This document shows positions 24,867-32,947 of a stretch of DNA of 64,000 bases, piece by piece. The DNA is from Herpetosiphon gulosus (GTDB lineage Bacteria > Chloroflexota > Chloroflexia > Chloroflexales > Herpetosiphonaceae). The notes beneath the pieces were generated by a model that did no database searches, was not told the origin of the DNA, and saw only the letters and a list, made by a program, of their open reading frames with translations. Position 1 is the stretch's first letter; each line of letters starts with the position of its first letter. Both the position numbers and the translations under genes were made by a program. The stretch is taken from contig NZ_BAABRU010000010.1 in the NCBI RefSeq assembly GCF_039545135.1, forward strand, positions 62,001 to 126,000. Reading direction: 5' to 3'.

Positions 24867-25502
24867 ATGCCCGATGGAAATGCTTACGATCAGGCCTATT
24901 ATGCCATGTCGCGGCCTGAGGCTGGGCGCAAAAGTCTGGTTGATACCTTACGCGATCGCTATATTCGTCGCCATGTGTTGCGCTTTCGCCAAACTGGGCG
25001 ATTGTTGGATATTGGCTGTGGTTTAGGTTTATTTTTGCAATCGATGACCCCGCCGTTTGAGCCATTTGGCACTGATATTTCAGCCTATGCCGTGGCTCAA
25101 GCCCAGCAACGCCTGCCCCAAGCCAAATTATTCGTTGGCAGCATTTTGGATGGAATCCCATTTAGCGTTAATTTCGATGTGATTACCGCGATCAATGTGG
25201 TTGAACACTTGGAGCAGCCTGCCTTGGCAGTCGCCGCGATTCGCGAACGCTTACAATTGGGTGGTTTGTTTGTGGCGCACTTGCCCACCATCGGCAATCG
25301 TTTGCAAGCGCGGATTTATCGTGGCTCGTATGATGCCGACCCAACCCATATTTATCGGCCAAGTGGCCGTGAATTTCGCGGGATGGCTGAGGCAGCAGGT
25401 TTTAAAACTGTGTTTGAAACCTACTCGCCATTTGCCCCAGCCGTGGTATGGCGTAATTTGCCTTGGCATCCAGCCTATTTGGCAATCTTTCAAGCTCGCT
25501 AA
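24867..25502 (+). CDS. Class I SAM-dependent methyltransferase
   Basis: 211 residues. The SAM-binding glycine motif is LLDIGCGLGLFLQ near residue 47; motif II is GTDISAYAV, and INVVEHL resembles the post-I acidic region typical of UbiG/type-11 enzymes. The family adds a methyl group to small molecules or lipids; the substrate is unknown. It is a single-gene unit ending in a long stem shared with the next convergent gene. Confidence 0.9.
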   Translation: MPDGNAYDQAYYAMSRPEAGRKSLVDTLRDRYIRRHVLRFRQTGRLLDIGCGLGLFLQSMTPPFEPFGTDISAYAVAQAQQRLPQAKLFVGSILDGIPFSVNFDVITAINVVEHLEQPALAVAAIRERLQLGGLFVAHLPTIGNRLQARIYRGSYDADPTHIYRPSGREFRGMAEAAGFKTVFETYSPFAPAVVWRNLPWHPAYLAIFQAR

Positions 25503-25506
25503 ATCA

Positions 25507-25554
25507 AAATAATGCACATCCATCGCGTTTGTTGTTGATGGATGTGCATTATTT
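25507..25554. terminator. Long bidirectional terminator
   Basis: An 18-bp perfect stem (25507-25524 with 25537-25554; AATGCACATCCATC at the core) with a 12-base loop fills the space between convergent genes. Runs of A on one side and T on the other let it stop transcription both ways. Confidence 0.9.
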
Positions 25555-25557
25555 CAA

Positions 25558-26718
25558 CTAACCACGTTTGCGCAACAAGCCAGCATATTTGGCAATAATT
25601 CCTAGCATAATTTCATCAGCGCCGCCGCCGATTGAAAGCAAACGCGCATCGCGAAAATAACGCGCCATCGGATATTCTTCAACATAGCCCATGCCGCCGT
25701 GGAATTGTAAACATGTATCGGCAACTTCGCGAGCCAAACGTCCAGCCTTGAGTTTAGCCATCGAAACTTCTTTGGTGATGTCATGACCAGCCAAAAGCAA
25801 ACGGGTGCAGTGATAATTGAGTTGACGTAACGCCTCAATCTCGGTCAATAATTCAGCTAAACGAAAATGAATATATTGATTGTCGATTAAAGGTTTGCCA
25901 AACGTTTGACGCTCACGGCAATAGTGGCTGGTCATTTCAACGATCCGTTCCATTGCTGAAACTGCTGAAACTGAACCAATTAAGCGCTCTTTTTGAAATT
26001 GCTGCATTTGCAACACAAAGCCTTGGCCTTCTTCGCCGATGCGGTTGGTAACTGGTACACGCACATTGTCGAACGCCAACAACGCCGTATCGCTGGAATG
26101 ATTGCCCAATTTCTCTAGTTTTTTGGAAACATGAAAGCCTGGCGTGTTGGTTGGGACGATCAGCAGCGACATGGATTTATAGCCAGGTTCATCACTGGTA
26201 CGGGCCAGCAAGGTAATAAAATCGGCCTGTGTGCCATTGGTGATCCACATTTTATGGCCGTTGATCACATACTCGTCGCCATCGCGCACCGCCCGCGTGC
26301 GAATCGCCGCCACATCAGAGCCAGCATCAGGCTCGGAAATTGCCACCGCCGCGATCATTTCGCCGCGAATTGCTGGAGCTAAAAATCGTTGACATAACTC
26401 TGCGCTGCCAAATTCGGCCAAGGCAGGTGTAGCCATATCGGTATGCACCGCAATCGCCATGGGCACGCCGCCACAGTGCGCGTAGCCTAATTCTTCAGCC
26501 AACACCACGTTATACCAATAATCTAAGCCTGCGCCGCCATAGGCTTCAGGGTACGAAACGCCCAAGGCACCTATTTCGCCTAATTTTTTGAATAAAGTAT
26601 GGCCTGGAAAAGCCCGCTCATGCTCCCATTGCTCGACAAAGGGGTTAATTTCGCGCTCGACAAAACGACGAATGGTTTGGCGAAACATCTCATGCTCAGC
26701 GTTGAAATACAGTGACAT
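25558..26718 (-). CDS. Acyl-CoA dehydrogenase
   Basis: 386 residues from ATG 26718, five bases after AAGGAGG; the longer frame to 26766 is rejected. FAD-contact motifs are visible: AVAISEPDAGSDVAAIRTRA and WITNGTQADF in the middle, and QFHGGMGYVEEYPMARYFRDAR near the C-terminus. It oxidises acyl-CoA to enoyl-CoA with FAD. The usual Glu of the short-chain class (YEGT) is replaced by IGGGADE, whereas QFQKERL offers a Glu where isovaleryl/long-chain enzymes have theirs. A branched- or long-chain substrate is therefore inferred. Confidence 0.94.
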   Translation of the reverse strand: MSLYFNAEHEMFRQTIRRFVEREINPFVEQWEHERAFPGHTLFKKLGEIGALGVSYPEAYGGAGLDYWYNVVLAEELGYAHCGGVPMAIAVHTDMATPALAEFGSAELCQRFLAPAIRGEMIAAVAISEPDAGSDVAAIRTRAVRDGDEYVINGHKMWITNGTQADFITLLARTSDEPGYKSMSLLIVPTNTPGFHVSKKLEKLGNHSSDTALLAFDNVRVPVTNRIGEEGQGFVLQMQQFQKERLIGSVSAVSAMERIVEMTSHYCRERQTFGKPLIDNQYIHFRLAELLTEIEALRQLNYHCTRLLLAGHDITKEVSMAKLKAGRLAREVADTCLQFHGGMGYVEEYPMARYFRDARLLSIGGGADEIMLGIIAKYAGLLRKRG

Positions 26719-26905
26719 TACAGCCTCCTTGCTTTGGGCATCGCAATCGTAGCTCGATTGTAGCATAGGGCTTGTTGGGCTTTAGCTGGATGGCTCGGTT
26801 GCTCAACTGATAGCCGCAAATCAAATTTGTGCTAGAGTGAATAGCGTCAGGGTTTCGGCGCTGGCAACTATTTAAACAGATACCTAATCTATGAGGAGCA
26901 ATTGT

Positions 26906-27799
26906 ATGCAGCGCTGGTGGCGGGTTCTCTATGGTGTGATTATTGTTGGTTTGGTGGGCTGTGGTGTAGCTACACCAACCGCAACTCCGGTGGCCAAAAG
27001 TCGCGTTCAGGCAGTTTTGGCGGCTTCCAATTTGGTCGTTGGCCCAAATCGTTTGCCAATTGGCTTGATCGTCGATGGCTCACCGATTAACGACCCCAAT
27101 GTGCAAGTCAAATTGCGCTTGTATTATCTTGATGGAACCGATGCTGAGAAAACCCAAGTTGCCGGTGAAGGCAGTGCCGATTACTTTGGCCAAGGCTTGC
27201 CCGCTGGCATCTATGTGACCTACCCTGATTTTAAAAAAGCTGGCGATTGGGGGGTTGAGGTTGAGGCGACGTTGCCAGGCAAAGAGCCAACCGTCAGCAC
27301 CTTGCGGCTCTCGGTTTTGGCCCAAGATCCTACACCTGCAATTGGTAGCAAAGCGATTGCAGTCGATACGCCAACCGTCAAAACTGCGCCTGATCTGAGC
27401 CAAATCAGCTCTGATCCAAAGCCAAATCCGGCCTTGTATCAATTGAGCATTGCCGATGCGATTAAGAGCGGCAAGCCCACCGCAATTTTATTTGGCACGC
27501 CAGGCTTTTGTAAAACCGCTACCTGTGGCCCCAGCGTCACAGTTTTGGGTAATTTACAGCAAACCTATGGCGAAAAGATGAATTTTATCCATGTGGAAGT
27601 TTATAAGTTCCCATTTAGCGAATCAGTTCAAGCCAACCCACCGTTGTTAGTGCCAGCTATGGCCGAATGGCGCTTGCCGAGCGAGCCATGGTTGTTCTTG
27701 CTCGGCAAAGATGGCACGATTGTCAATAAATATGAGGGTGGAATTACCACTGAAGAGCTTGGCCCGATGATTGATACCATCTTAGCCCAAGGGATTTAG
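26906..27799 (+). CDS. Thioredoxin-like lipoprotein
   Basis: 297 residues from ATG 26906, behind GAGGAG. The lipobox LVGC lies at about residues 21-24. Residues 40-150 look like a beta-sandwich (NRLPIGLIVDGSPIN...). The C-terminal half matches a thioredoxin fold: AILFGTPGFCKTATCGPSVTVL, with a CxxxxC pair rather than CxxC, then a cis-Pro-like 'SEPWLFLLGKDG'. A lipid-anchored outside protein handling disulfides or copper, as in Sco/TlpA families, is plausible but unproven. Confidence 0.78.
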   Translation: MQRWWRVLYGVIIVGLVGCGVATPTATPVAKSRVQAVLAASNLVVGPNRLPIGLIVDGSPINDPNVQVKLRLYYLDGTDAEKTQVAGEGSADYFGQGLPAGIYVTYPDFKKAGDWGVEVEATLPGKEPTVSTLRLSVLAQDPTPAIGSKAIAVDTPTVKTAPDLSQISSDPKPNPALYQLSIADAIKSGKPTAILFGTPGFCKTATCGPSVTVLGNLQQTYGEKMNFIHVEVYKFPFSESVQANPPLLVPAMAEWRLPSEPWLFLLGKDGTIVNKYEGGITTEELGPMIDTILAQGI

Positions 27800-27810
27800 C
27801 CCGAATACGT

Positions 27811-27842
27811 GCAGCAGTAGTGCAACCGCGTTGCTGCTGCAA
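27811..27842 (+). terminator. Possible terminator after the thioredoxin-like gene
   Basis: TGCAGCA pairs with TGCTGCA and an inner GCAAC with GTTGC, with a bulge between them. The following sequence is only CAACCTTGTTTAT, so termination may be partial before the membrane-protein array. Confidence 0.45.
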
Positions 27843-27900
27843 CCTTGTTTATACCCCAACGTAAATAATCACGATTCTGATGAGTAATGAGAGAACACCC

Positions 27901-28491
27901 ATGCAATCTTCGCTGATTAAACAACGTTTACGTGTGCCCTATTATCGCTGGCAGATTGTTGCTGTCTTTCTGTATTTTATCCTGGCAGTTATGAATTTAT
28001 TTATGCCAACGCGGTCGAGCATTCGTCTCATTGCAGACTGGAATATGTTTTTATATCCGATCCTGCTGGTTCAATTTGGGATGAATGTTATTTCTTATCT
28101 CGATCTGAGTGCTCGCGGCTTGGTGATGCGGCGCGGTTGGCAACGCTTTGAAGTTAATTGGGCGCAAATTGAATCGTTTGGGATTGGCACAATTGGCCGA
28201 CGACGCTATCTGCCGTATATTATTTTGCACCAGCCGATTAAAGGCTTACCACGCGTGAAATTAAAGGAACTAACGCCAGAACAACAACAGCGTACATTAA
28301 CCTTGGAAGGCTGGGATAACCCCGAAATTATTGCTAAGGCCTTACATGCTAGTCTTGCATCTACGACCGATCAATGGCAGGTGACTCCCGATTTTTCCAA
28401 AAGCCTGAAATTTTTTTATTCGTATCAAAAAATGATTGCTTGGGCAACGCTGGTTGTTATATTAATTTTTGTTTATTTATCCTTTTTATAG
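27901..28491 (+). CDS. Membrane protein, array member 1 (PH-like domain)
   Basis: 196 residues from ATG 27901; GAGAG lies about eight bases before it, whereas the ATG at 27880 has no ribosome site, and the shorter form matches the lengths of its three paralogs. Two membrane helices (about 17-37 and 47-67) are followed by a soluble domain with a strand pattern LDLSARGLVMRRGWQRFEVNWAQIESFGIG, reminiscent of bacterial PH-like domains, then a C-terminal helix (about 175-195). It is the first of four tandem paralogs. Function unknown. Confidence 0.8.
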   Translation: MQSSLIKQRLRVPYYRWQIVAVFLYFILAVMNLFMPTRSSIRLIADWNMFLYPILLVQFGMNVISYLDLSARGLVMRRGWQRFEVNWAQIESFGIGTIGRRRYLPYIILHQPIKGLPRVKLKELTPEQQQRTLTLEGWDNPEIIAKALHASLASTTDQWQVTPDFSKSLKFFYSYQKMIAWATLVVILIFVYLSFL

Positions 28492-28501
28492 AAAGTAAAT
28501 T

Positions 28502-29071
28502 ATGAATCCTAGAAAATTTAGACCTAAGAATTTCAGATCTTATGTATCAGTTTCTTTGTTTATGTCATTTATGTCGCTCTATTGGATATATCAAGGCCTG
28601 TCTGATAATTGGATTTCGGTAATGCTTAACTCAGTGGTTGCTTTATATTGTGTTTTTGAGGCAAATACGTATTTGATTGTTGATTCAGAAGGATTATCTA
28701 TTCATCGAATATTTAGAGATCGGATACATCTAGCCTGGAGCGATATAGCTGAAAAACAACATTTGAATATAGGCAAATATACCCTAGATTATCTTTTATT
28801 GAACGTACCAAATCCGTCAATCAAAAGTCTCAATTCGAATCAAATCCCGAAGGAGCTACGATCAAGCATTTTTAGGCTCGATCTATGGGAGCGATCGAGC
28901 GAATTGATCGAATTGATCCAACCACAACTCGCAACCGAACCTAGATCAAATCAAGTTTTTGTGCCGTTCAATCATATAGATCAAACAAGAATAACCAGAA
29001 TTTCAATCTTAGTTATCCTTGTCGCATTTGCTGTAGCAGCTTTTACAATCTGGAGACTTTTTGCTGGATAG
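28502..29071 (+). CDS. Membrane protein, array member 2 (PH-like domain)
   Basis: 189 residues; same plan as member 1: two N-terminal helices, then the soluble core YLIVDSEGLSIHRIFRDRIHLAWSDIAE, a LDLWERSSELIELI helix, and a C-terminal membrane helix. Sequence identity with its neighbours is low, but the order and the invariant Trp in 'AWSDI' are shared. It is clearly AT-rich, unlike members 1 and 4. The ribosome site is weak. It starts ten bases after member 1. Confidence 0.78.
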   Translation: MNPRKFRPKNFRSYVSVSLFMSFMSLYWIYQGLSDNWISVMLNSVVALYCVFEANTYLIVDSEGLSIHRIFRDRIHLAWSDIAEKQHLNIGKYTLDYLLLNVPNPSIKSLNSNQIPKELRSSIFRLDLWERSSELIELIQPQLATEPRSNQVFVPFNHIDQTRITRISILVILVAFAVAAFTIWRLFAG

Positions 29072-29213
29072 ATTGTTAGCGGTAGTAATTGTAACTTTTA
29101 AAGAACTTCCTGTGTAGTATCTAAGTATTCAGTTGCTAAGTATAATATTCCATAGCAACGGCTAAGCCTATACTATATTTCACTTATTATTAGATTGACA
29201 AGGAATTAAATAA

Positions 29214-29777
29214 ATGCAACCAATTATCTTCAGAGCACGTAATTACAAGCGGCAATTATTCATAATGTTATTTTCCGGATGTATAATGATTGCCATTCCA
29301 ATTATATTTAAAGTAATCTTTGATATGAAAAGATTTCCAGTATTTTTTGTCATTATGGGGATACTATATTTCTATGGGGCAATCAGTGACTACCGCAGAG
29401 AGTTAATTATTGACGATCAAGGGATTACAGTCAAAAGATTGTTCAATCCCAGCAGAACTGCCGAATGGAAGGATATTTCTGCTATCCAATATTTTATGTT
29501 TTTCAATCGACCAATTGAATATATCCTTTTTGATCGTGATGTGCAGTTATTAGATGCGCTCTATCCTTCGATTGTGCCAAAACCATATCATCGACGTGTA
29601 TTGCTCTTAAATGAATGGGATAATTATGAGCAAATCAAGCTGCTAGCTGAGCAAAAAATGCCATCGTTGGCAAATAAAGATTTGATTGTACCATTTACGT
29701 TTAGTTTATCAAGCTTCATCAAACAAGTGCTGGTGTATGGAGTAATTCTTATTCCAATTATTATTATTTGGGGCTGA
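29214..29777 (+). CDS. Membrane protein, array member 3 (PH-like domain)
   Basis: 187 residues behind AAGGAA. Two helices (about 14-33 and 40-57) lead to ELIIDDQGITVKRLFNPSRTAEWKDISAIQ, then LLNEWDNYEQIKLLAE (parallel to LEGWDNPEIIAKAL of member 1), and a C-terminal helix. It is AT-rich. The 142 bases before it are AT-rich with TATAAT at about 29141 and could hold a separate promoter. Confidence 0.78.
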   Translation: MQPIIFRARNYKRQLFIMLFSGCIMIAIPIIFKVIFDMKRFPVFFVIMGILYFYGAISDYRRELIIDDQGITVKRLFNPSRTAEWKDISAIQYFMFFNRPIEYILFDRDVQLLDALYPSIVPKPYHRRVLLLNEWDNYEQIKLLAEQKMPSLANKDLIVPFTFSLSSFIKQVLVYGVILIPIIIIWG

Positions 29778-29786
29778 GATCTGACA

Positions 29787-30368
29787 ATGCAACAATATTT
29801 ATTAACCGTTCGACCACGTTATTGGTGGGCAACCTTGGTTTCTTTAGTGCTGGCAAGTGGCGTGATTATCAATGCAATGATTCAAGCACTAACAACCCCA
29901 AATGTTGAGTTCAGCCCTGCTCTATTGGTGTTTGTTGGATGGATTGCATGGGCTGCGCGTGGCTTGAATCAGTTTATCCGTGTAACTGAGCAGAGTTTGA
30001 TTATCAAACATTCGGGCAAGCCATTGACGATTGATTGGGCCCATGTTGCTGGAGTTGGAACATTGCAAGGGCTTATGGGCATTGCCATGCCCTATCTGAT
30101 TTTAAATCAACCCTATGCCAATTTGCCAGAGCCAAATCTACGCAGATTCGCCAGTGCCAATCTACATGATGAGATTGTGATTATCAATCCGCTCCACTGG
30201 AATAACACTGCCAAACTTTGGCCGTTGATTCTGCACCATGTACCTGCCACCAATCAATATCAAGTGCCGTTTGATTTTAGTGCTACACCAAAGCTTGAAC
30301 GCCGAATCATCGGAATATTTGTTGGTATGCTCTTCGTGACAATGCTGCTGTTGTATTGGCTGTTTTAG
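29787..30368 (+). CDS. Membrane protein, array member 4 (PH-like domain)
   Basis: 193 residues; two helices (about 12-32 and 42-60), then FIRVTEQSLIIKHSGKPLTIDWAHVAGVGT, YLILNQPYANLP (compare YIILHQPIKGLP of member 1), LHWNNTAKLWPLIL, and a C-terminal helix. It is closest to member 1 in these blocks and has the same GC-richer base use. It lies nine bases after member 3. Function unknown. Confidence 0.8.
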   Translation: MQQYLLTVRPRYWWATLVSLVLASGVIINAMIQALTTPNVEFSPALLVFVGWIAWAARGLNQFIRVTEQSLIIKHSGKPLTIDWAHVAGVGTLQGLMGIAMPYLILNQPYANLPEPNLRRFASANLHDEIVIINPLHWNNTAKLWPLILHHVPATNQYQVPFDFSATPKLERRIIGIFVGMLFVTMLLLYWLF

Positions 30369-30397
30369 AGCGATTTTCGTGATACGATTGCTATATG

Positions 30398-30424
30398 ACG
30401 CATCCAGCATTGGACTGGATGCGT
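30398..30424 (+). terminator. Hairpin after the membrane-protein array
   Basis: Perfect 10-bp stem ACGCATCCAG/CTGGATGCGT, loop CATTGGA, then TGCTGTTTTC. It lies between the array and the ribosome site of the next gene. Confidence 0.7.
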
Positions 30425-30449
30425 TGCTGTTTTCAAGGAGTAGTATCGT

Positions 30450-31601
30450 ATGCGAATACGTTTGATATTAAGTTTATTGGTGATTGTTGGCTTGCTCGGC
30501 GGCGCTGCTTGGTGGGTATTGCAACCAAACCAAACCCAAATTCAAGCCTCGATCAGCGCGGTCGGCATGCTTAATCAAGCTAGTCAAGGCAATTATACTC
30601 GTGCAACCGCGCCACGCCCATTTGAATTCCCCACCGATCATGGCTCGCACCCAGGCTATCGGACGGAATGGTGGTATTACACTGGCAATTTGGCGAGTGC
30701 TGATGGCCAGCGTTTTGGCTTTCAATTGACCTTTTTTCGCTCGGCGGTAACCGACCAAGTAATTAGCCGTACCGCCAGTTTGGCCACCAGCGATATTTAT
30801 ATGGCCCACTTCGCCTTGACCGATGTCGCCAATCAACGCTTTTATGCCTTTGAACGCTTTATGCGCGGTAATCCGCAATTGGCCAATGCCACTGGCGATC
30901 CCTTCAAGGTTTTTGTCGAGGATTGGCAAGCGGTTGGTAGCGGCTCCGAAGGCATGATCATGCAACTCAAGGCTCAACAAGCCCCAGTTACGCTTGATTT
31001 AACCCTTGAATCGAGCAAAAAACCAACCTTGCAAGGCGATCGCGGTTTGAGCCAAAAAGGTACTGAGCTGGGCAATGCCTCGTATTATTATTCGCTAACC
31101 AACATGACCACCACTGGCACATTGCAGATTGATGGTCGCGAAATTGCGGTCACTGGCAAGGCTTGGATGGATCACGAATGGGGCACAAGTGCCCTCGAAG
31201 ATCAAGCAGTGGGCTGGGATTGGTTCTCGATCCAGCTTGATGATCAACGGGAAATAACCTACTTCAATATTCGCAATGCTGATGGCTCGATTAGCCCCTA
31301 TTCAACGGGCACATTAACCTTAGTCGATGGTACAACCCGTAAGATTGACCGTGATAGCCTCAAGCTAGAGGTATTACGCCAATGGCAAAGCGATCAAGGG
31401 GTGCAATATCCAGCCCAATGGCGCTTGAGCTTACCCAGCGAGCAGCTTGAATTGACGATTACGCCCCAAGTTGCCAACCAAGAACTGCCATTAACCGTGC
31501 GCTACTGGGAAGGTACGGTCTCAATCAGTGGTAACGCGACAGGTTTTGGCTATGTTGAATTGACGGGCTATGGCGATACTGGGCGTGGGCGTGCCGAATA
31601 A
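30450..31601 (+). CDS. AttH/CrtC-like lipocalin-fold protein
   Basis: 383 residues behind AAGGAG. It has an N-terminal membrane anchor or signal (MRIRLILSLLVIVGLLGGAAWW). The body matches the AttH family (paired lipocalin-like beta barrels): FEFPTDHGSHPGYRTEWWYYTGNL, FGFQLTFFR, MAHFALTD, and a second-half WMDHEWGTSAL. Relatives include carotenoid 1,2-hydratase (CrtC), which adds water to carotenoid end groups, and secreted proteins of unknown role. No carotenoid genes are adjacent, so hydratase activity is only possible. Confidence 0.85.
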   Translation: MRIRLILSLLVIVGLLGGAAWWVLQPNQTQIQASISAVGMLNQASQGNYTRATAPRPFEFPTDHGSHPGYRTEWWYYTGNLASADGQRFGFQLTFFRSAVTDQVISRTASLATSDIYMAHFALTDVANQRFYAFERFMRGNPQLANATGDPFKVFVEDWQAVGSGSEGMIMQLKAQQAPVTLDLTLESSKKPTLQGDRGLSQKGTELGNASYYYSLTNMTTTGTLQIDGREIAVTGKAWMDHEWGTSALEDQAVGWDWFSIQLDDQREITYFNIRNADGSISPYSTGTLTLVDGTTRKIDRDSLKLEVLRQWQSDQGVQYPAQWRLSLPSEQLELTITPQVANQELPLTVRYWEGTVSISGNATGFGYVELTGYGDTGRGRAE

Positions 31602-31612
31602 GCGAAAGCCGT

Positions 31613-31618
31613 TATAAT
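31613..31618 (+). promoter_or_regulatory. Possible -10 box of ruvC
   Basis: TATAAT lies 29 bases before the ruvC start, with no clear -35. Confidence 0.4.
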
Positions 31619-31647
31619 GCAATCAGCATAATCATTGAGGATCAGCA

Positions 31648-32145
31648 ATGCGGATTATCGGGATCGATCCAGGCACGGCAATTATGGGTTGGGGAATTAT
31701 TGATGGCGATGGCAGCGATTTGACCATGGTTGCCTATGGCGCGTTTACCACGCCCGCCAAACAGCCGCTGCCCGATCGCTTGGTGAGCATTTACAATGAT
31801 TTAGCCCATGTTTTGGCGCACTATCGGCCTAACGTTGCCGCAGTTGAAGAATTGTTTTTTGCCAAAAATGTGACAACTGCGATGGCCGTGAGCCATGCGC
31901 GTGGGGTGGCCCTGTTGGCCTTGCGCCAAGCCAAATTGCCAATTTTTGAATATAAACCGTTGTCTGTGAAACAGGCCGTGGTCGGATACGGCAACGCCGA
32001 CAAACAGCAAATGCAACATCTGGTGCAAATGACCCTCGATTTGGATCATATTCCCAAGCCCGATGATGCCGCTGATGCCCTTGCCGTTGCGATGTGCCAC
32101 GCCTACGCAGCACCGTATCTTAACCGCATTCAGGAGGATTCCTAG
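31648..32145 (+). CDS. ruvC: Holliday junction endonuclease RuvC
   Basis: 165 residues, the family length. The RNase H-like catalytic acids are visible: Asp in IIGIDPGTAIMGWG, Glu in AAVEELFFAKN, and the C-terminal pair in KPDDAADALAVA. It cuts four-way junctions during recombination repair. ruvA and ruvB are not adjacent. The next gene begins at the base after its stop codon. Confidence 0.97.
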   Translation: MRIIGIDPGTAIMGWGIIDGDGSDLTMVAYGAFTTPAKQPLPDRLVSIYNDLAHVLAHYRPNVAAVEELFFAKNVTTAMAVSHARGVALLALRQAKLPIFEYKPLSVKQAVVGYGNADKQQMQHLVQMTLDLDHIPKPDDAADALAVAMCHAYAAPYLNRIQEDS

Positions 32146-32904
32146 ATGGTTCGTCGGCCAGATCTTGAAGAAGTCAGGGTTAATACCTTTTTAATTGCAG
32201 ATACCGCCATGATTCCGATTTTACGCGGTGAGGGCACGGTCAATGGGCATTCATTTACCCTAACCTCAGCCCGTGGTCAAGGCTTAATTGCCCGTTTGCG
32301 CACCCGCAACTACCGCGTGGTTACGCTCAAAGATAAGATCAATCGTCTAACAGAATTGCCAACCGTCGAAGCTCCGGGCAATTTGTTACAAATCGAAACT
32401 GGTGCACGCGATCAATGGTTCCACTTTGATAGCGATACCTTGACATGGCAAGCAGTTGAGGCTCAAACCAATGGCTCGCGCTTATTTGTAGCCTTTGAAG
32501 AACATCGGGTGGCGCGACGGCGGCGTTCGCGTACTAGCGGCGATTATTTTCGAATTGAGCGCTTGCCTAATGGCACGCCCCAATTAACCCCGCTCAAGGA
32601 GGATACGGCGCTATTGTTGGGCTATGCTCACGCCACTTACGAAGCCGATATTGAAATTGATAATACGGCGAATGCTGATGGTAGCTATACGTTGCCAGTT
32701 GAATTTAGCTTGCCACCTGCCTACCGCACAATGCTTGAGTTGTTGGCCGAAAGCCACGACAAACAAACAATGCACTTTTCGGCGGCTGGCTGGCCGCTCG
32801 CTGTGCGCCTTTTACATCGCCTGAATCTCCGCCCTGCGAACGGTGACATTGAGGATGATTTTGGCGATGATCACGATGATTTTGATGATGATGACGATGA
32901 ATAA
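32146..32904 (+). CDS. Unknown protein with a highly acidic tail, coupled to ruvC
   Basis: 252 residues; the ATG directly follows the ruvC stop (TAGATG). It has no signal or membrane segment. The body is mixed with several Arg-rich turns (VARRRRSRTSGDYF) and a long strand-rich middle. The last 18 residues are almost all Asp. Such tails often bind basic proteins or act as DNA mimics. I do not recognise a family. Tight coupling with ruvC makes a role near recombination possible, but this is inference. Confidence 0.8.
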   Translation: MVRRPDLEEVRVNTFLIADTAMIPILRGEGTVNGHSFTLTSARGQGLIARLRTRNYRVVTLKDKINRLTELPTVEAPGNLLQIETGARDQWFHFDSDTLTWQAVEAQTNGSRLFVAFEEHRVARRRRSRTSGDYFRIERLPNGTPQLTPLKEDTALLLGYAHATYEADIEIDNTANADGSYTLPVEFSLPPAYRTMLELLAESHDKQTMHFSAAGWPLAVRLLHRLNLRPANGDIEDDFGDDHDDFDDDDDE

Positions 32905-32947
32905 TCGTTGCCAATTGCAATAGCCTGTGTGTTGAAGGAGTTTTGGA

